A stretch of 64,000 nucleotides of DNA from Shinella daejeonensis (GTDB taxonomy: Bacteria > Pseudomonadota > Alphaproteobacteria > Rhizobiales > Rhizobiaceae): NCBI RefSeq assembly GCF_024281235.1, contig NZ_JAHWXY010000002.1, positions 62,001 to 126,000 on the forward strand, read 5' to 3'. Below, piece by piece: positions 19,463 to 28,204 of the stretch. Position 1 is the first letter of the stretch, and every line of letters starts with the position of its first letter. The notes beneath the pieces were generated by a model that had not been told where the DNA came from, ran no database searches, and worked only from the letters and a program-made list of their open reading frames with translations. The translations under genes and the position numbers were made by a program.

Positions 19463-20950
19463 TCAGGCGTGATAGGCCGCTTCCCCGTGGGAAGACAGGT
19501 CGAGGCCTTCGCGCTCGGCCTCCTTCGCGACGCGCAGGCCGATGGTTGCGTCGACCAGCTTGTATAGAAGGGCCGAAACGACGCCGCACCACACAATGGT
19601 GATGGCGACGGCGGCAAGCTGGGTCATGAATTGGCTGGCGATCGAAAAATCGTCGCCTCCTGTGCCGCCGAAAGCCGGTGCGGCGAGAATGCCGGTGCCG
19701 AGCGCGCCGACAAAGCCGCCGACGCCATGAATGCCGAAGACGTCGGCCGTGTCGTCATAGCCGAAGCGATTTTTCACCGTGGTGACGAAGACGTAGCAGA
19801 CCGGCGAGGCCACGAGGCCGAGCATGATGGCGCCGAAGGGGCCGACGGAGCCGGCGGCGGGGGTAACGGCGACGAGGCCGGCTATCATGCCGGAAGCCGC
19901 GCCGAGCAGCGAAGCCTTGCCGCGGGCGAAGACCTCGACCAGCGACCAGGCGAGGATCGCGGCGGCCGTGGCGACGAAAGTGTTGGCCGTGGCAAGGACC
20001 GCGCCGCCCGAGGCTTCGAGATTCGAGCCGGCGTTGAAGCCGAACCAGCCGAACCACAGCATGGCGGCGCCGACGAGGGTGAGCGTCATGGAGTGGGGAG
20101 CCATCATGTCCCGCCCGTAGCCGATGCGCTTTCCGACCATGATCGCCCCGATGAGGCCGGCGACACCCGCATTGATGTGAACCACCGTGCCGCCGGCAAA
20201 ATCGAGCGCGCCCATGTTGAAGATCAGGCCGCTTGAGTCCCAGACCATGTGGGCGATCGGGAAGTAGACGAGTGTCGCCCAAAGCAGGGTGAAGACGAGC
20301 ACGGCGGAAAACCGGATTCGCTCGGCGAAAGCGCCGATGATCAGGGCAGGGGTGAGCGCGGCGAAGGTCATCTGGAACAGCATGAAACTATATTCGGGAA
20401 TGACGACGCCGTCGGTGAAGGTGGCGGCCGTGCTGTCGAGGCCGACGCCCGACAGGAACAGCTTGCCGAAGCCGCCGAAAAACGGGTTCGTGGAACCGCC
20501 AAAGGCGAAGGAATAGCCGTAGACGACCCAGACGATCATCATCATCGCGCCGATCGTCGTGCATTGCATGAGCACGGACAGCATGTTCCTGGCGCGCACC
20601 AGGCCGCCATAGAACAGGGCGAGGCCTGGAATCAGCATGAAGAAGACGAGAAGCGTGGCCAGGAACAGGAAGACGGTGTCGGCCTTGTCCGGCGTCGGCG
20701 CAGCGACCGTCGCGCCTTCCTGTGCGAGAGCGAAGCAAGGTGAAAAGACAACGGATGCCGCAATCGCCAGCCAGCCGGCGGAGCGTCCCGGGATAAAGCC
20801 TGCCGTCTCATGCCGGGCCGAAACGGCTCCGGTCGTTCTCGCCGCATTCATCTGCCGGCGGCCGGCCGGAGCGGGACGTGGGCGGATCGGGGGAAGTTTG
20901 GCCGGCGCGATGCCGGCCCTCGCGATGTTCATCTGGTTTCCATCCTTCAT
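19463..20950 (-). CDS. amtB: Ammonium transporter AmtB
   Basis: Inner-membrane NH4+/NH3 channel with eleven predicted helices. Signatures include FYGGLVRARNMLSVLMQC, the pore region with FAERIRFSAVLVF and HMVWDSSG, VVHINAGVAGL (first pore His) and VFGIHGVGGFVGALGTG (second pore His). The product is up to 495 aa; the first 50 or so residues are a Pro/Arg-rich extension before a signal-like segment at about 58-75. ATG at 20932 is an alternative start with AAGGA ahead. No glnK precedes it although tesB lies upstream. A sigma-54-like element sits about 70 bp upstream. Confidence 0.94.
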   Translation of the reverse strand: MKDGNQMNIARAGIAPAKLPPIRPRPAPAGRRQMNAARTTGAVSARHETAGFIPGRSAGWLAIAASVVFSPCFALAQEGATVAAPTPDKADTVFLFLATLLVFFMLIPGLALFYGGLVRARNMLSVLMQCTTIGAMMMIVWVVYGYSFAFGGSTNPFFGGFGKLFLSGVGLDSTAATFTDGVVIPEYSFMLFQMTFAALTPALIIGAFAERIRFSAVLVFTLLWATLVYFPIAHMVWDSSGLIFNMGALDFAGGTVVHINAGVAGLIGAIMVGKRIGYGRDMMAPHSMTLTLVGAAMLWFGWFGFNAGSNLEASGGAVLATANTFVATAAAILAWSLVEVFARGKASLLGAASGMIAGLVAVTPAAGSVGPFGAIMLGLVASPVCYVFVTTVKNRFGYDDTADVFGIHGVGGFVGALGTGILAAPAFGGTGGDDFSIASQFMTQLAAVAITIVWCGVVSALLYKLVDATIGLRVAKEAEREGLDLSSHGEAAYHA

Positions 20951-21015
20951 TCATGGCCCGGTGGGCTGTTACGCCGCGCCGCGGGTACGGACCCCGCCGC
21001 GATCCCTTTTCACCA

Positions 21016-21031
21016 TTCAAGGTGCATGCCA
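21016..21031 (-). promoter_or_regulatory. amtB: Candidate sigma-54 (-24/-12) promoter for amtB
   Basis: On the minus strand TGGCATG is followed by 4 nt and TTGAA, close to the RpoN consensus TGGCACG-N4-TTGCA with a mismatch in the -12 GC. The GG-to-GN spacing of 10 is correct. Nitrogen-controlled expression of amtB is typical of rhizobia. No convincing NtrC site was identified. Confidence 0.4.
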
Positions 21032-21158
21032 GTTCAAGGGTTTCCCGGAACTGACTGATTTTATTGAATTCGGATGAAGCGCGCCTGCCTATGCACAGCA
21101 TAGACGGGCAAAGGAAGACTAAAAAACAGGCATTGATTAGGAGATGGCGATTATTTCA

Positions 21159-22034
21159 TCATGGACGTTTTCGGATCAGCCCCTCCTGCGCCACGGAAGC
21201 GACGAGGGAACCCGAGCGGGTGAAGATCGCACCGCGGCTCAGGCCGCGTCCGCCGGAAGCCGAGGGGCTTTCCTGGCTATAGAGCAGCCAGTCGTCGAAG
21301 ACGGGCGGGCGGTGAAACCACATGGCATGGTCGAGACTTGCCGCCTGAAGCGAGCGGTCCAGTATCGACGTTCCATGCGCAAAGAGCGCGGTGTCCAGCA
21401 GCGTCATGTCGGAAAGATAGGCGAGAACGGCGGCTTGCAGATGCCGGTCGGCGGGCACCGGGCCGGTGGTGCGCACCCAGATGTCCTGACAGGGATCCAG
21501 TTTCTCATCGGAAAAGTAATGGGTGAGGGATACGGGCCGCAACTCGATCGGCCGGGGCCGTTGCCAATAGGCGCGAATATGCGCGTCCGCTTCCGCCGTG
21601 ATTTTCGCGCGAATATCGTTTTCGCCCAGCAGTTGCTCCGGCGGCGGCACGTCCGGCATCGGCAACTGGTGTTCGAACCCGTCTTCGTCCGTCTGGAAGG
21701 AGGCGGACATGAAGAAGATCGGCCGATCGTGCTGGATGGCGATGACGCGGCGGGTGGTGAAGCTGCCGCCGTCGCGAATAGACTCCACATCGTAGATGAT
21801 CGGAACGGACGGATCGCCGGGCAGCACGAAATAGGCATGGAGCGAATGAATGAAGCGATCCTCGGGAACCGTGCGCGCGGCCGCCAGCAGCGCCTGGCCG
21901 ATCACCTGACCGCCGAAGACCCGTTGCCAGCCCACCTGCGGGCTACGGCCGCGAAAGAGCCGCGCCTCCAGCCGTTCCAGATCGAGGGTTTCGAGAAGGA
22001 TATCCATCGCTGGGTTTTTCGGCTGACGCGACAT
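21159..22034 (-). CDS. tesB: Acyl-CoA thioesterase II
   Basis: Double-hotdog thioesterase hydrolysing medium and long acyl-CoA. Family segments are FRGRSPQVGWQRVFGGQVIGQAL near the N-terminus, HSLHAYFVLPGDP and, near the C-terminus, ASLDHAMWFHRP and DDWLLY. Start at 22034 (MSRQPKN) gives 291 aa, close to E. coli TesB (286); an upstream ATG at 22100 would overlap the divergent promoter. In many rhizobia tesB is followed by glnK and amtB; here amtB follows directly after a 208-bp gap. Confidence 0.93.
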   Translation of the reverse strand: MSRQPKNPAMDILLETLDLERLEARLFRGRSPQVGWQRVFGGQVIGQALLAAARTVPEDRFIHSLHAYFVLPGDPSVPIIYDVESIRDGGSFTTRRVIAIQHDRPIFFMSASFQTDEDGFEHQLPMPDVPPPEQLLGENDIRAKITAEADAHIRAYWQRPRPIELRPVSLTHYFSDEKLDPCQDIWVRTTGPVPADRHLQAAVLAYLSDMTLLDTALFAHGTSILDRSLQAASLDHAMWFHRPPVFDDWLLYSQESPSASGGRGLSRGAIFTRSGSLVASVAQEGLIRKRP

Positions 22035-22117
22035 CGGGCAGGGCTCCGGAGGTAGGAATGGATTGCGTCCTCCTCTATATAGAGCGCATGGAGACCTCAA
22101 GCGGCAGGAGAACGCCC

Positions 22118-23356
22118 ATGTCCGACGACGCGCCCATGCTCGACATCCTTGTCGCTGGAGGCGGCTATGTCGGCCTTTCGCTGGCCGTCGCCATCAAGAA
22201 GGCCGCACCGCACATGGCGGTCGAAGTGGTCGATGGCGCACCTGAGGGCTCATGGAAGGGCGGAGATCGCGCCTTCGCGATCGTCGCGGCCGCCCGCAAC
22301 CTGCTGGAGATGATCGGAGCCTGGGAGGATATCGCGCCGGAGGCCGAGCCGATCCGCCGCATGGTCATCACTGATTCGCGCACCGCCGATCCGGTCCGTC
22401 CGGTCTTCCTCACCTTCGAAGGCACCGGCTCTGGTGACGATGGCGAACCCTTCGCCCATATGATCCCGAACAGCGCGATCACCGGCAGCCTGTTGCGGCA
22501 GGCCGAGCGGCTCGGCGTTTCCGTCCGCTGGGCGACTGCGGTGGAGGGTTTCGACAGTGGCGCGCATGCGACGGCGGTACGCCTTTCGGACGGTTCGGTT
22601 CGCAGCGCCCGATTGCTCGTGGCCTGTGACGGAATCCGCTCCCGGTTGCGCGATATGGCCGGCATCAAGACCGCAAGCTTCGATTACGGCCAGTCGGGCA
22701 TCGTCACGACGGTGGAGCACGAACGGCCGCACGAGGGCACCGCGGAGGAACATTTCCTGCCGGGCGGCCCCTTCGCCACGCTGCCGTTGAAGGGAAACCG
22801 TTCCTCTCTGGTCTGGACCGAACGCACCGATGATGCGCGCCGCCTTGTCGAGGGTGATGAATTCCTGTTCGAAGAGGAACTGGAGCGCCGTTTCGGCCAC
22901 AAGCTCGGGGCGCTGAAGGTGACCGGCAGCCGCCGGGCCTTTCCGCTGGGGCTGACGCTAGCGCGGGCATTCGTCGCGCCGCGCTTTGCGCTGGCCGGCG
23001 ACGCCGCGCATGGCATTCATCCCATTTCCGGCCAGGGCCTCAATCTCGGCTTCAAGGACGTGGCCGCCCTTGCCGAGACCGTGGTCGAGGCCGATCGCCT
23101 GGGCCTCGATATCGGCGCGCTGTCGGTGCTGGAGCGCTACGAGGGCTGGCGGCGCTTCGATACCTTCCGGATGGGTGTCACCACCGATGTCCTCAATCGC
23201 CTCTTCTCGAACGATATCACGCCCTTGCGCGTCCTGCGCGATGTCGGGCTCGGCCTCGTCGACCGGCTTCCGGGGATGAAATCCTATTTCATCCGCCAGG
23301 CCGAGGGCACGGCGGGCAAAGGACATCCGCGCCTTCTGGTCGGCCAGCCGATCTGA
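22118..23356 (+). CDS. UbiH/UbiF/COQ6-family FAD monooxygenase (ubiquinone ring hydroxylase)
   Basis: Class A flavoprotein hydroxylase probably acting on a ubiquinone precursor ring. FAD motifs are in order: AGGGYVGLSLA (12-22 region), ACDGIRSRLR mid-protein and GDAAHGIHPISGQGLNLGFKD near 300. The product is 412 aa. The start at 22118 is preceded by AGGAG at good spacing; the upstream in-frame ATGs lack it. Which ring position it hydroxylates cannot be told from sequence. Divergent from tesB. Confidence 0.92.
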   Translation: MSDDAPMLDILVAGGGYVGLSLAVAIKKAAPHMAVEVVDGAPEGSWKGGDRAFAIVAAARNLLEMIGAWEDIAPEAEPIRRMVITDSRTADPVRPVFLTFEGTGSGDDGEPFAHMIPNSAITGSLLRQAERLGVSVRWATAVEGFDSGAHATAVRLSDGSVRSARLLVACDGIRSRLRDMAGIKTASFDYGQSGIVTTVEHERPHEGTAEEHFLPGGPFATLPLKGNRSSLVWTERTDDARRLVEGDEFLFEEELERRFGHKLGALKVTGSRRAFPLGLTLARAFVAPRFALAGDAAHGIHPISGQGLNLGFKDVAALAETVVEADRLGLDIGALSVLERYEGWRRFDTFRMGVTTDVLNRLFSNDITPLRVLRDVGLGLVDRLPGMKSYFIRQAEGTAGKGHPRLLVGQPI

Positions 23357-23394
23357 GGCGTTGGGCGAATCCGGCCGTCCGGGCGCTCAGGATT

Positions 23395-23583
23395 CTAATC
23401 GGGGATTTCCCGGGCTTCCGACACGAGCATGATCGGCACGCCGTCGCGGATCGGATAGGCGAGCTTGGCCTTTTCCGAAACCAGTTCGTTGGTGGCGGCG
23501 TCATGGGAGAGCCGCCCCTTGGTCAGGGGGCAGACCAGAAGCTCCAGCATCTTCGGATCGACCCGGCTCGTATCGTCGGCCAT
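23395..23583 (-). CDS. Trm112 family protein
   Basis: Small 62-aa protein with the Trm112/YcaR pattern: [16 protein letters not shown] near the N-terminus and [12 protein letters not shown] near the C-terminus. Only one of the usual zinc cysteines remains, as is common in bacteria. Eukaryotic Trm112 activates methyltransferases; bacterial members are small companions of uncertain role. It lies 14 nt after the LON-domain gene, likely in one operon. Confidence 0.9.
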   Translation of the reverse strand: MADDTSRVDPKMLELLVCPLTKGRLSHDAATNELVSEKAKLAYPIRDGVPIMLVSEAREIPD

Positions 23584-23597
23584 CTTCGTTCATTCCG

Positions 23598-24278
23598 TCA
23601 TTGCAGCATGGTGTCGACGTCGCCATAGCTGCGGGCAAGCACGATTTCGGTGATGGCGATCAGCGTTTCGGCGCGGGTGCGCAGATCGGGCGCTTCCAGC
23701 AGCGCCTGCTTTTCCGCCGGCCCATAGGGCGACATCATCGCCATCGAATTGACCAGCGTGGCATTGCTCGCCCGTTCAACGCTCTCCCAGTCGGCCTCCA
23801 GCTTGTTGGCGTCGAGATAGGCGCGGAAGGCGGCAAGCAGCGCCTCGCGATCGACCGCCTGCTCGTCGTCGGCAGCCGAGAGATCGGTGATGAAGGGAGC
23901 GATGCGGAAGGTGCGATAGGACGTGCCGGAAGCGCGCTCCTCAAGCAGCCGATAACGGCAGACGCCGGTGAGCGAAATGAGATAGCGTCCGTCCCCGGTC
24001 TCGGCGAAGGAGGTAATCCGGCCGATGCAGCCGACCTGGCAGAGCGCTGCCCGATCGGTCTCCTTCGCGTCGACGCGATGCTCGCCGAAAACGGGCTGGA
24101 CCATGCCGATCAGCCGGTGCGAGGCGAGCACATCGTCGACCATCGACAGATAGCGCGGTTCGAAGATATTGAGCGGCAGTTGCCCGCCCGGCAAAAGCAA
24201 GGCCCCCGTCAGCGGAAAGACCGGGGCGATCTCGGGCAGGTCCCCGGGCTTCAGATAACGTGCATTACCGACATGCAT
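23598..24278 (-). CDS. LON substrate-binding domain protein
   Basis: The 226-aa protein is only a LON N-terminal (PUA-like) domain, with IAPVFPLTGALLLPGGQLPLNIFEPRY near the start and CQVGCIGRITSF in the middle. No AAA or protease part is present, so it is not Lon itself. The role is unknown. The ATG at 24278 gives the usual opening MHVGNARY. It is in an operon with the thioredoxin-TPR gene upstream and trm112 downstream, a set often conserved in alphaproteobacteria. Confidence 0.9.
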   Translation of the reverse strand: MHVGNARYLKPGDLPEIAPVFPLTGALLLPGGQLPLNIFEPRYLSMVDDVLASHRLIGMVQPVFGEHRVDAKETDRAALCQVGCIGRITSFAETGDGRYLISLTGVCRYRLLEERASGTSYRTFRIAPFITDLSAADDEQAVDREALLAAFRAYLDANKLEADWESVERASNATLVNSMAMMSPYGPAEKQALLEAPDLRTRAETLIAITEIVLARSYGDVDTMLQ

Positions 24279-24413
24279 GGTCTTGTCTTCCCAAATTGCC
24301 GGGCGTCTCTCCGCTTCCCGTGCGTGCGGGGACGCACATGAGCCGCTTCCGTCGCGCGCCTCCTGCCAATGTGGTGCTTGCGTCCCGTTTCTCAAGGGAC
24401 GAGCGGCTTCTCC

Positions 24414-25373
24414 TCAGGAAAAAAGGATGGCCGAAAGCTTGCGCCGGGCGGCGAGCGTCGCCGGATCCGCCGCCCCCCAGACTTCGAAGAACTGCACCAG
24501 TTCACGCCGCGCACCGTCGTCTTCGAAGGTGCGATCCTGCTTCATGATCGTCAGCAGGTGCTCTGCGGCGGCCTGGCGGTCGCCTTCGACATTGCGGATC
24601 TTGGCGAGTTTCATCCGGCTGGCGTGATCGCCCGGGTCGGCGGCGAGCGCTCGTTCCAGTTCCGCCGGATCTCCGAGCTTGCGGGCTTCCTCGATCTGGT
24701 CGAGCTTCTTCAGGACGGCCGATACGGCCGGATCGGCCGCCACGGCTTCCGATGCGCTGGCGAGCAACTGCCGCGCCTCCTGCATCCGGCCGGCGGCGAT
24801 CATGCAGTCGGCCATGCCGGCGAAGGCGGCGGGATTTTCCGGATCGGCCTGTAGCAGGGATGCGTAGAGATCGGCCGCGCCGGCGACATCCCCGGCGTCG
24901 AGGCGTGTCTTCGCCTCGCCGAGCATCGTTTCGATCATGGCCTTGTCGTCGGCATCGGCGGGGCCGGCGACCTTGTCGATGAATTGCCGGACCTCGCTTT
25001 CCGGCACGGCGCCCATGAAGCCATCGACCGGGCGGCCGTTGGCGAAGGCGACGACGGCGGGAATGGACTGGATGCCGAGCTGGCCTGGAATGGACGGGTG
25101 GTCGTCGATGTTGAGCTTGACGAGCTTCACGCGGCCGGCGGCTTCCCGCACCACTTTCTCGATGATCGGCTGCAATTGCTTGCAGGGGCCGCACCAGGGT
25201 GCCCAGAAGTCGACGAGAACCGGCTGCCTGCGGGAGGCTTCCAGCACATCGCGGGCAAAGTTCGCGGTGGTGGTGTCGGCGACGAGTTCTTCGGCTGGAG
25301 CGCTCTCGTAGCTCGCCGAAGCGTTCATCTGGCCGCCGTAGGGCGGTGCGTAGGGATTGTCGCCTGTATTCAT
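24414..25373 (-). CDS. Thioredoxin/TPR co-chaperone (CnoX/YbbN-like)
   Basis: A thioredoxin fold (about 35-145, active site FWAPWCGPCKQL near residue 72) is followed by a TPR-like helical region (about 150-319). This is the CnoX/YbbN layout, proteins that hold oxidised clients and pass them to GroEL and DnaK. Unlike E. coli CnoX, whose motif is SQHC, the classical CGPC is intact here, so disulfide reductase activity is plausible. ATG at 25373 (MNTGDNPYAPPYGG) has GGGAGCAGGA upstream. The product is 319 aa. First gene of the LON-Trm112 operon. Confidence 0.92.
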   Translation of the reverse strand: MNTGDNPYAPPYGGQMNASASYESAPAEELVADTTTANFARDVLEASRRQPVLVDFWAPWCGPCKQLQPIIEKVVREAAGRVKLVKLNIDDHPSIPGQLGIQSIPAVVAFANGRPVDGFMGAVPESEVRQFIDKVAGPADADDKAMIETMLGEAKTRLDAGDVAGAADLYASLLQADPENPAAFAGMADCMIAAGRMQEARQLLASASEAVAADPAVSAVLKKLDQIEEARKLGDPAELERALAADPGDHASRMKLAKIRNVEGDRQAAAEHLLTIMKQDRTFEDDGARRELVQFFEVWGAADPATLAARRKLSAILFS

Positions 25374-25470
25374 GTCCTGCTCCCGCGGGCCTGGCCCGCC
25401 TTCCATTCGCCGGCGTCGGCCTGCCTTGTCCGGGCTGGTCGCGCTGGATCGTCTCCATCAAGATCGTATG

Positions 25471-25980
25471 TCAGGCCGTGACTTTCAAGACAAGCGGTTC
25501 ATGGCCCGTCGCTTCGATGAAGCGCAGGAGATCCCGGGTGGCGATCGAGGTGGTGGCGTCGTTGCGCAGCGGATGGCAGTTGATCGTGTCGAAGGCCATG
25601 AGGTCGGCGTCGACGATGATTTTCACCCGGCCGTCCACGTCGTTGATGACGCCGAAGGCAGTGACGGCGCCGGGAATGACGCCCAGATACTCCATCAGTT
25701 TTTCCGGCTTGCCGAAGGAGACCCGGCTCGCTGCGCCGATCACCGTGTGCACGGTCTTGAGATCGACGGCAGCGTTTTCCTCGACGGTGAGCAGGAAATA
25801 ATTATCCTTCTTGTCCTTCACGAAGAGGTTCTTCGTATGCCCGCCGGGGATTTCGTCGCGCAGCGACACCGATTCAGCGACGGTGAAGACGGGCGCATGC
25901 GCCTTGGTGTCATGGGCTATGGCGAGCCCGTCGAGAAACTGGAAAAGGTCCTTGTCGGTCTTCGGGTGCGTCTCGTTCAT
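25471..25980 (-). CDS. Prolyl-tRNA editing protein ProX (YbaK/EbsC family)
   Basis: Trans-editing deacylase that clears mischarged aminoacyl-tRNA(Pro), probably Ala-tRNA(Pro). The 169-aa protein is one YbaK domain with PGGHTKNLFVKDKKDNYFL (about 50-68) and the loop GVIPGAVTAFGVIND (about 105-119). The ATG at 25980 follows GGAAGGAAG. Specificity (Ala against Cys) is inferred from resemblance to ProXp-ala/PrdX. Confidence 0.9.
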   Translation of the reverse strand: MNETHPKTDKDLFQFLDGLAIAHDTKAHAPVFTVAESVSLRDEIPGGHTKNLFVKDKKDNYFLLTVEENAAVDLKTVHTVIGAASRVSFGKPEKLMEYLGVIPGAVTAFGVINDVDGRVKIIVDADLMAFDTINCHPLRNDATTSIATRDLLRFIEATGHEPLVLKVTA

Positions 25981-26191
25981 GTCTTCCTTCCGGCGTGATG
26001 GGGCTCCCGCTGATAGGACGTCCCCCCACCATGCGCAACCGTCGCGAGACGAGGGGGACAGGCGGCATGGATTTTTTTCCGCCGGAACCCGATTTTCCCT
26101 GTTGCATTTGTAAAATGCTTGGGCCATATAGCGCCCGTCGCCGCAACGCAGCGACCTTCGGCCACTGACTACCCCTGGCCGTCGACGATGA

Positions 26192-26266
26192 GCGGGTGTA
26201 GCTCAGGGGTAGAGCACAACCTTGCCAAGGTTGGGGTCGAGCGTTCGAATCGCTTCACCCGCTCCA
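26192..26266 (+). tRNA. tRNA-Gly (anticodon GCC), CCA encoded
   Basis: Acceptor GCGGGTG pairs with CACCCGC. The D-arm region is TAGCTCAGGGGTAGAGC, the anticodon stem CAACC/GGTTG closes a loop TTGCCAA (GCC reads GGC and GGT), and the T arm contains GTTCGAATC. CCA is encoded at 26264-26266. An intrinsic terminator follows at once. Confidence 0.97.
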
Positions 26267-26284
26267 TTCTTTCCAAAGGTTTCC

Positions 26285-26308
26285 AAGCCTCGGTTCGCCG
26301 GGGCTTTT
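26285..26308 (+). terminator. Intrinsic terminator after tRNA-Gly
   Basis: AAGCCTCGG, a TTCG tetraloop, CCGGGGCTT, then TT. Nine pairs including one G-T wobble. Confidence 0.8.
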
Positions 26309-26498
26309 GTGCGTTTTGGCGCGGTTGAAATCGCGAGGCGCGGAAGCGGCCGGCAAGCGCGCTGTTAGGCGGCCTCCTTGCATTTGGCCTGTTGCGATCT
26401 CGATTTTGGCTTTCGCCACTCTCCTTTCCGATGGAGCGCCGATGCTGCATCCGGCAGTCGGAGACTTGCGTTGCGCAAGGGTGACGCCATTTCCCGAT

Positions 26499-26555
26499 AA
26501 TTCACTACGTTATAGGATTTTGTGAATTTATGAATGCATTTCATGCGCATTGACA
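26499..26555 (+). promoter_or_regulatory. Candidate operator/promoter region of the riboside-type ABC operon
   Basis: The 406-bp gap between tRNA-Gly and the solute-binding gene becomes AT-rich from about 26490. It holds a 7-bp inverted repeat AATTCAC/GTGAATT (arms 26499-26505 and 26522-26528), a second one ATGAA-TGCAT-TTCAT (26530-26544), and a perfect -35 TTGACA (26550-26555) without a good -10. The encoded RpiR protein is the obvious candidate ligand. The rest of the gap (26309-26498) shows nothing recognisable. Confidence 0.4.
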
Positions 26556-26672
26556 ACATATAACGGTCGATGTAGTCGGATCATGTTCACTCATGTGTTA
26601 TCTTTTGGAAATTAACGATCGCGTCGACACTGTATCTTGAGGCAGGTCGGCGTCGCAGGAGGAGCGAAGATC

Positions 26673-28142
26673 ATGTTGAAATACGGTGTGGGGCTCATGG
26701 CCCTTTCGTCGGCGCTGCTGTGTTCGTCGTCATGGGCGCAGGATCTGCCGTTCGCGGGCGTGAATGTCATCGTTGCCAATAATGCCGGCGGCAACTCGGA
26801 TTACATGCCGACCGCCGTGGCCGGCTGGGAGGAGGCGACCGGCGGATCCGTCTCGGTTGAACCCATCCCCTTTGCGGACATCAAGGAAAAGATCCTGACA
26901 GCGCTCGGAGCGGACACGTTCATCGCGGATCTGCTGGTGGTGCCGTCCGGGTTGGCCGGGGATCTGATCGCCGGGGGCTACGTCATGCCGGTACCCGAGG
27001 CTTCGATCGAGAAGCTGGATTATGATGACCTGTTCCCCGGCTATCGCAAGAACCTCAGCTGGGACGGCGTCGCCTATGCCTGGCCGTGGGACGGTGACGT
27101 CTTCACGCTGAACTACAGGTCGGACCTGTTTGAAAACGAAGAGTACAAGGCCGCCTTCGCCAAGGAATACGGTTATGATCTCGACGTTCCGGCGACCTGG
27201 AAGCAATATGCCGATATTGCCGCTTTCTTCTCGGGCACCAATCGCGGCGTCCAGTTCGGCTGGGCGGAAGTCGGTGGCCGCGGCTCCGGAAGCTTCCATG
27301 CATTTTCCGCACGCGCCGTTGGCTATGCCAAGGCGGCGGCCGATCCGGCATTCTATTTCGATCCGGAAACGATGGATGCCCGCATCGGCAATCCCGGTTT
27401 CGTCAAGGCGCTGGAAGACTGGAAGGCGGCGCTGCCGGCGGCCATTCCCTCCGTCACCACGCTCGGCGCTTTCGAGACTCATATGGCCTTCATTACAGGC
27501 CAGGTCGCAATGGCCGTCGACTGGACGGACACGGGCGTGATGGGCAATGACCCGACGCTGTCGACAATCGCCGGCACGGGCGCCAACGCTGCCGCCATCC
27601 TGCCCGGCAGCGACACGCTCTGGGACGCGAAAGCCAATTCGTGGGAAACGCTCGAGACGCCGAACCAGCCCGGTTACGCGGCCTTCGGCGGGTGGATCGT
27701 GTTCATTCCGAAGAATTCCCGCAACCCCGAGGCGGCGATCAGCCTTGCCGACCATCTCGGCAGCGCAGCGATCATGACCAGGGCTTCGCAGACACCAAAC
27801 TCCGGCGTCAACCCGGCGCGTATCTCGACCCTCGACGATACGGCGGGCTGGGTGAACGGCGCGGGGTTCACGGATGAAGCCCATGCGGTCAACTATCTCG
27901 ATTCGATGCGCAACAGCCTGTTGAGCGAGAACCTCGTCTATCAGCTGCGCATTCCGGGCTACAGCCAGTATGAGGAAGCCCTCGAACTGGCCATCTCCGA
28001 AGCATTGACCGACCAGAAGACGCCGGAGCAGGCTCTTCAGGACGCGGCCGCCAGCTGGAACGCCATCACCGACCGTCTGGGTCGGGAAAAGCAGCTCCGT
28101 TACTATCGTTCGGATCTCGGTCTTTCGGCCGACGTCCAGTAG
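26673..28142 (+). CDS. ABC transporter extracellular solute-binding protein (family 1, carbohydrate type)
   Basis: Periplasmic binding protein of a sugar-type ABC importer. A signal peptide (about 1-23, ending SSWAQ) precedes a family-1 fold with segments such as YAWPWDGDVFTLNYRSDLF (about 130-150) and AAFGGWIVFIPKNSRNPEAA (about 345-365). The product is 489 aa, long for the family. AGGAGG 10 nt upstream fixes the ATG at 26673. It is followed by a 13-bp stem-loop and then two permeases. Ligand unknown; the operon's kinase and isomerase suggest a ribose-containing compound. Confidence 0.9.
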   Translation: MLKYGVGLMALSSALLCSSSWAQDLPFAGVNVIVANNAGGNSDYMPTAVAGWEEATGGSVSVEPIPFADIKEKILTALGADTFIADLLVVPSGLAGDLIAGGYVMPVPEASIEKLDYDDLFPGYRKNLSWDGVAYAWPWDGDVFTLNYRSDLFENEEYKAAFAKEYGYDLDVPATWKQYADIAAFFSGTNRGVQFGWAEVGGRGSGSFHAFSARAVGYAKAAADPAFYFDPETMDARIGNPGFVKALEDWKAALPAAIPSVTTLGAFETHMAFITGQVAMAVDWTDTGVMGNDPTLSTIAGTGANAAAILPGSDTLWDAKANSWETLETPNQPGYAAFGGWIVFIPKNSRNPEAAISLADHLGSAAIMTRASQTPNSGVNPARISTLDDTAGWVNGAGFTDEAHAVNYLDSMRNSLLSENLVYQLRIPGYSQYEEALELAISEALTDQKTPEQALQDAAASWNAITDRLGREKQLRYYRSDLGLSADVQ

Positions 28143-28159
28143 CCCGCGTCATCAATGTT

Positions 28160-28193
28160 TCTACAGACGGCGGCAAGGATCGCCGTCTGTAGA
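28160..28193 (+). terminator. Intercistronic stem-loop after the solute-binding gene
   Basis: TCTACAGACGGCG and CGCCGTCTGTAGA form a perfect 13-bp stem with an 8-nt loop and no T-tract. This is typical of mRNA-stabilising or partial-termination structures that raise binding-protein level over permeases. Confidence 0.7.
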
Positions 28194-28204
28194 CGAGGAT
28201 CGTC

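Noticed and set aside
18259-19617. 452-codon open frame antisense to the aldo/keto reductase and ending in amtB
   Set aside because: No motifs; conflicts with two intact genes and with the terminator at 19423-19451.
20951-21158. Search for a glnK remnant between tesB and amtB
   Set aside because: No PII-like motif such as the T-loop YRG or the family start was found in any frame.
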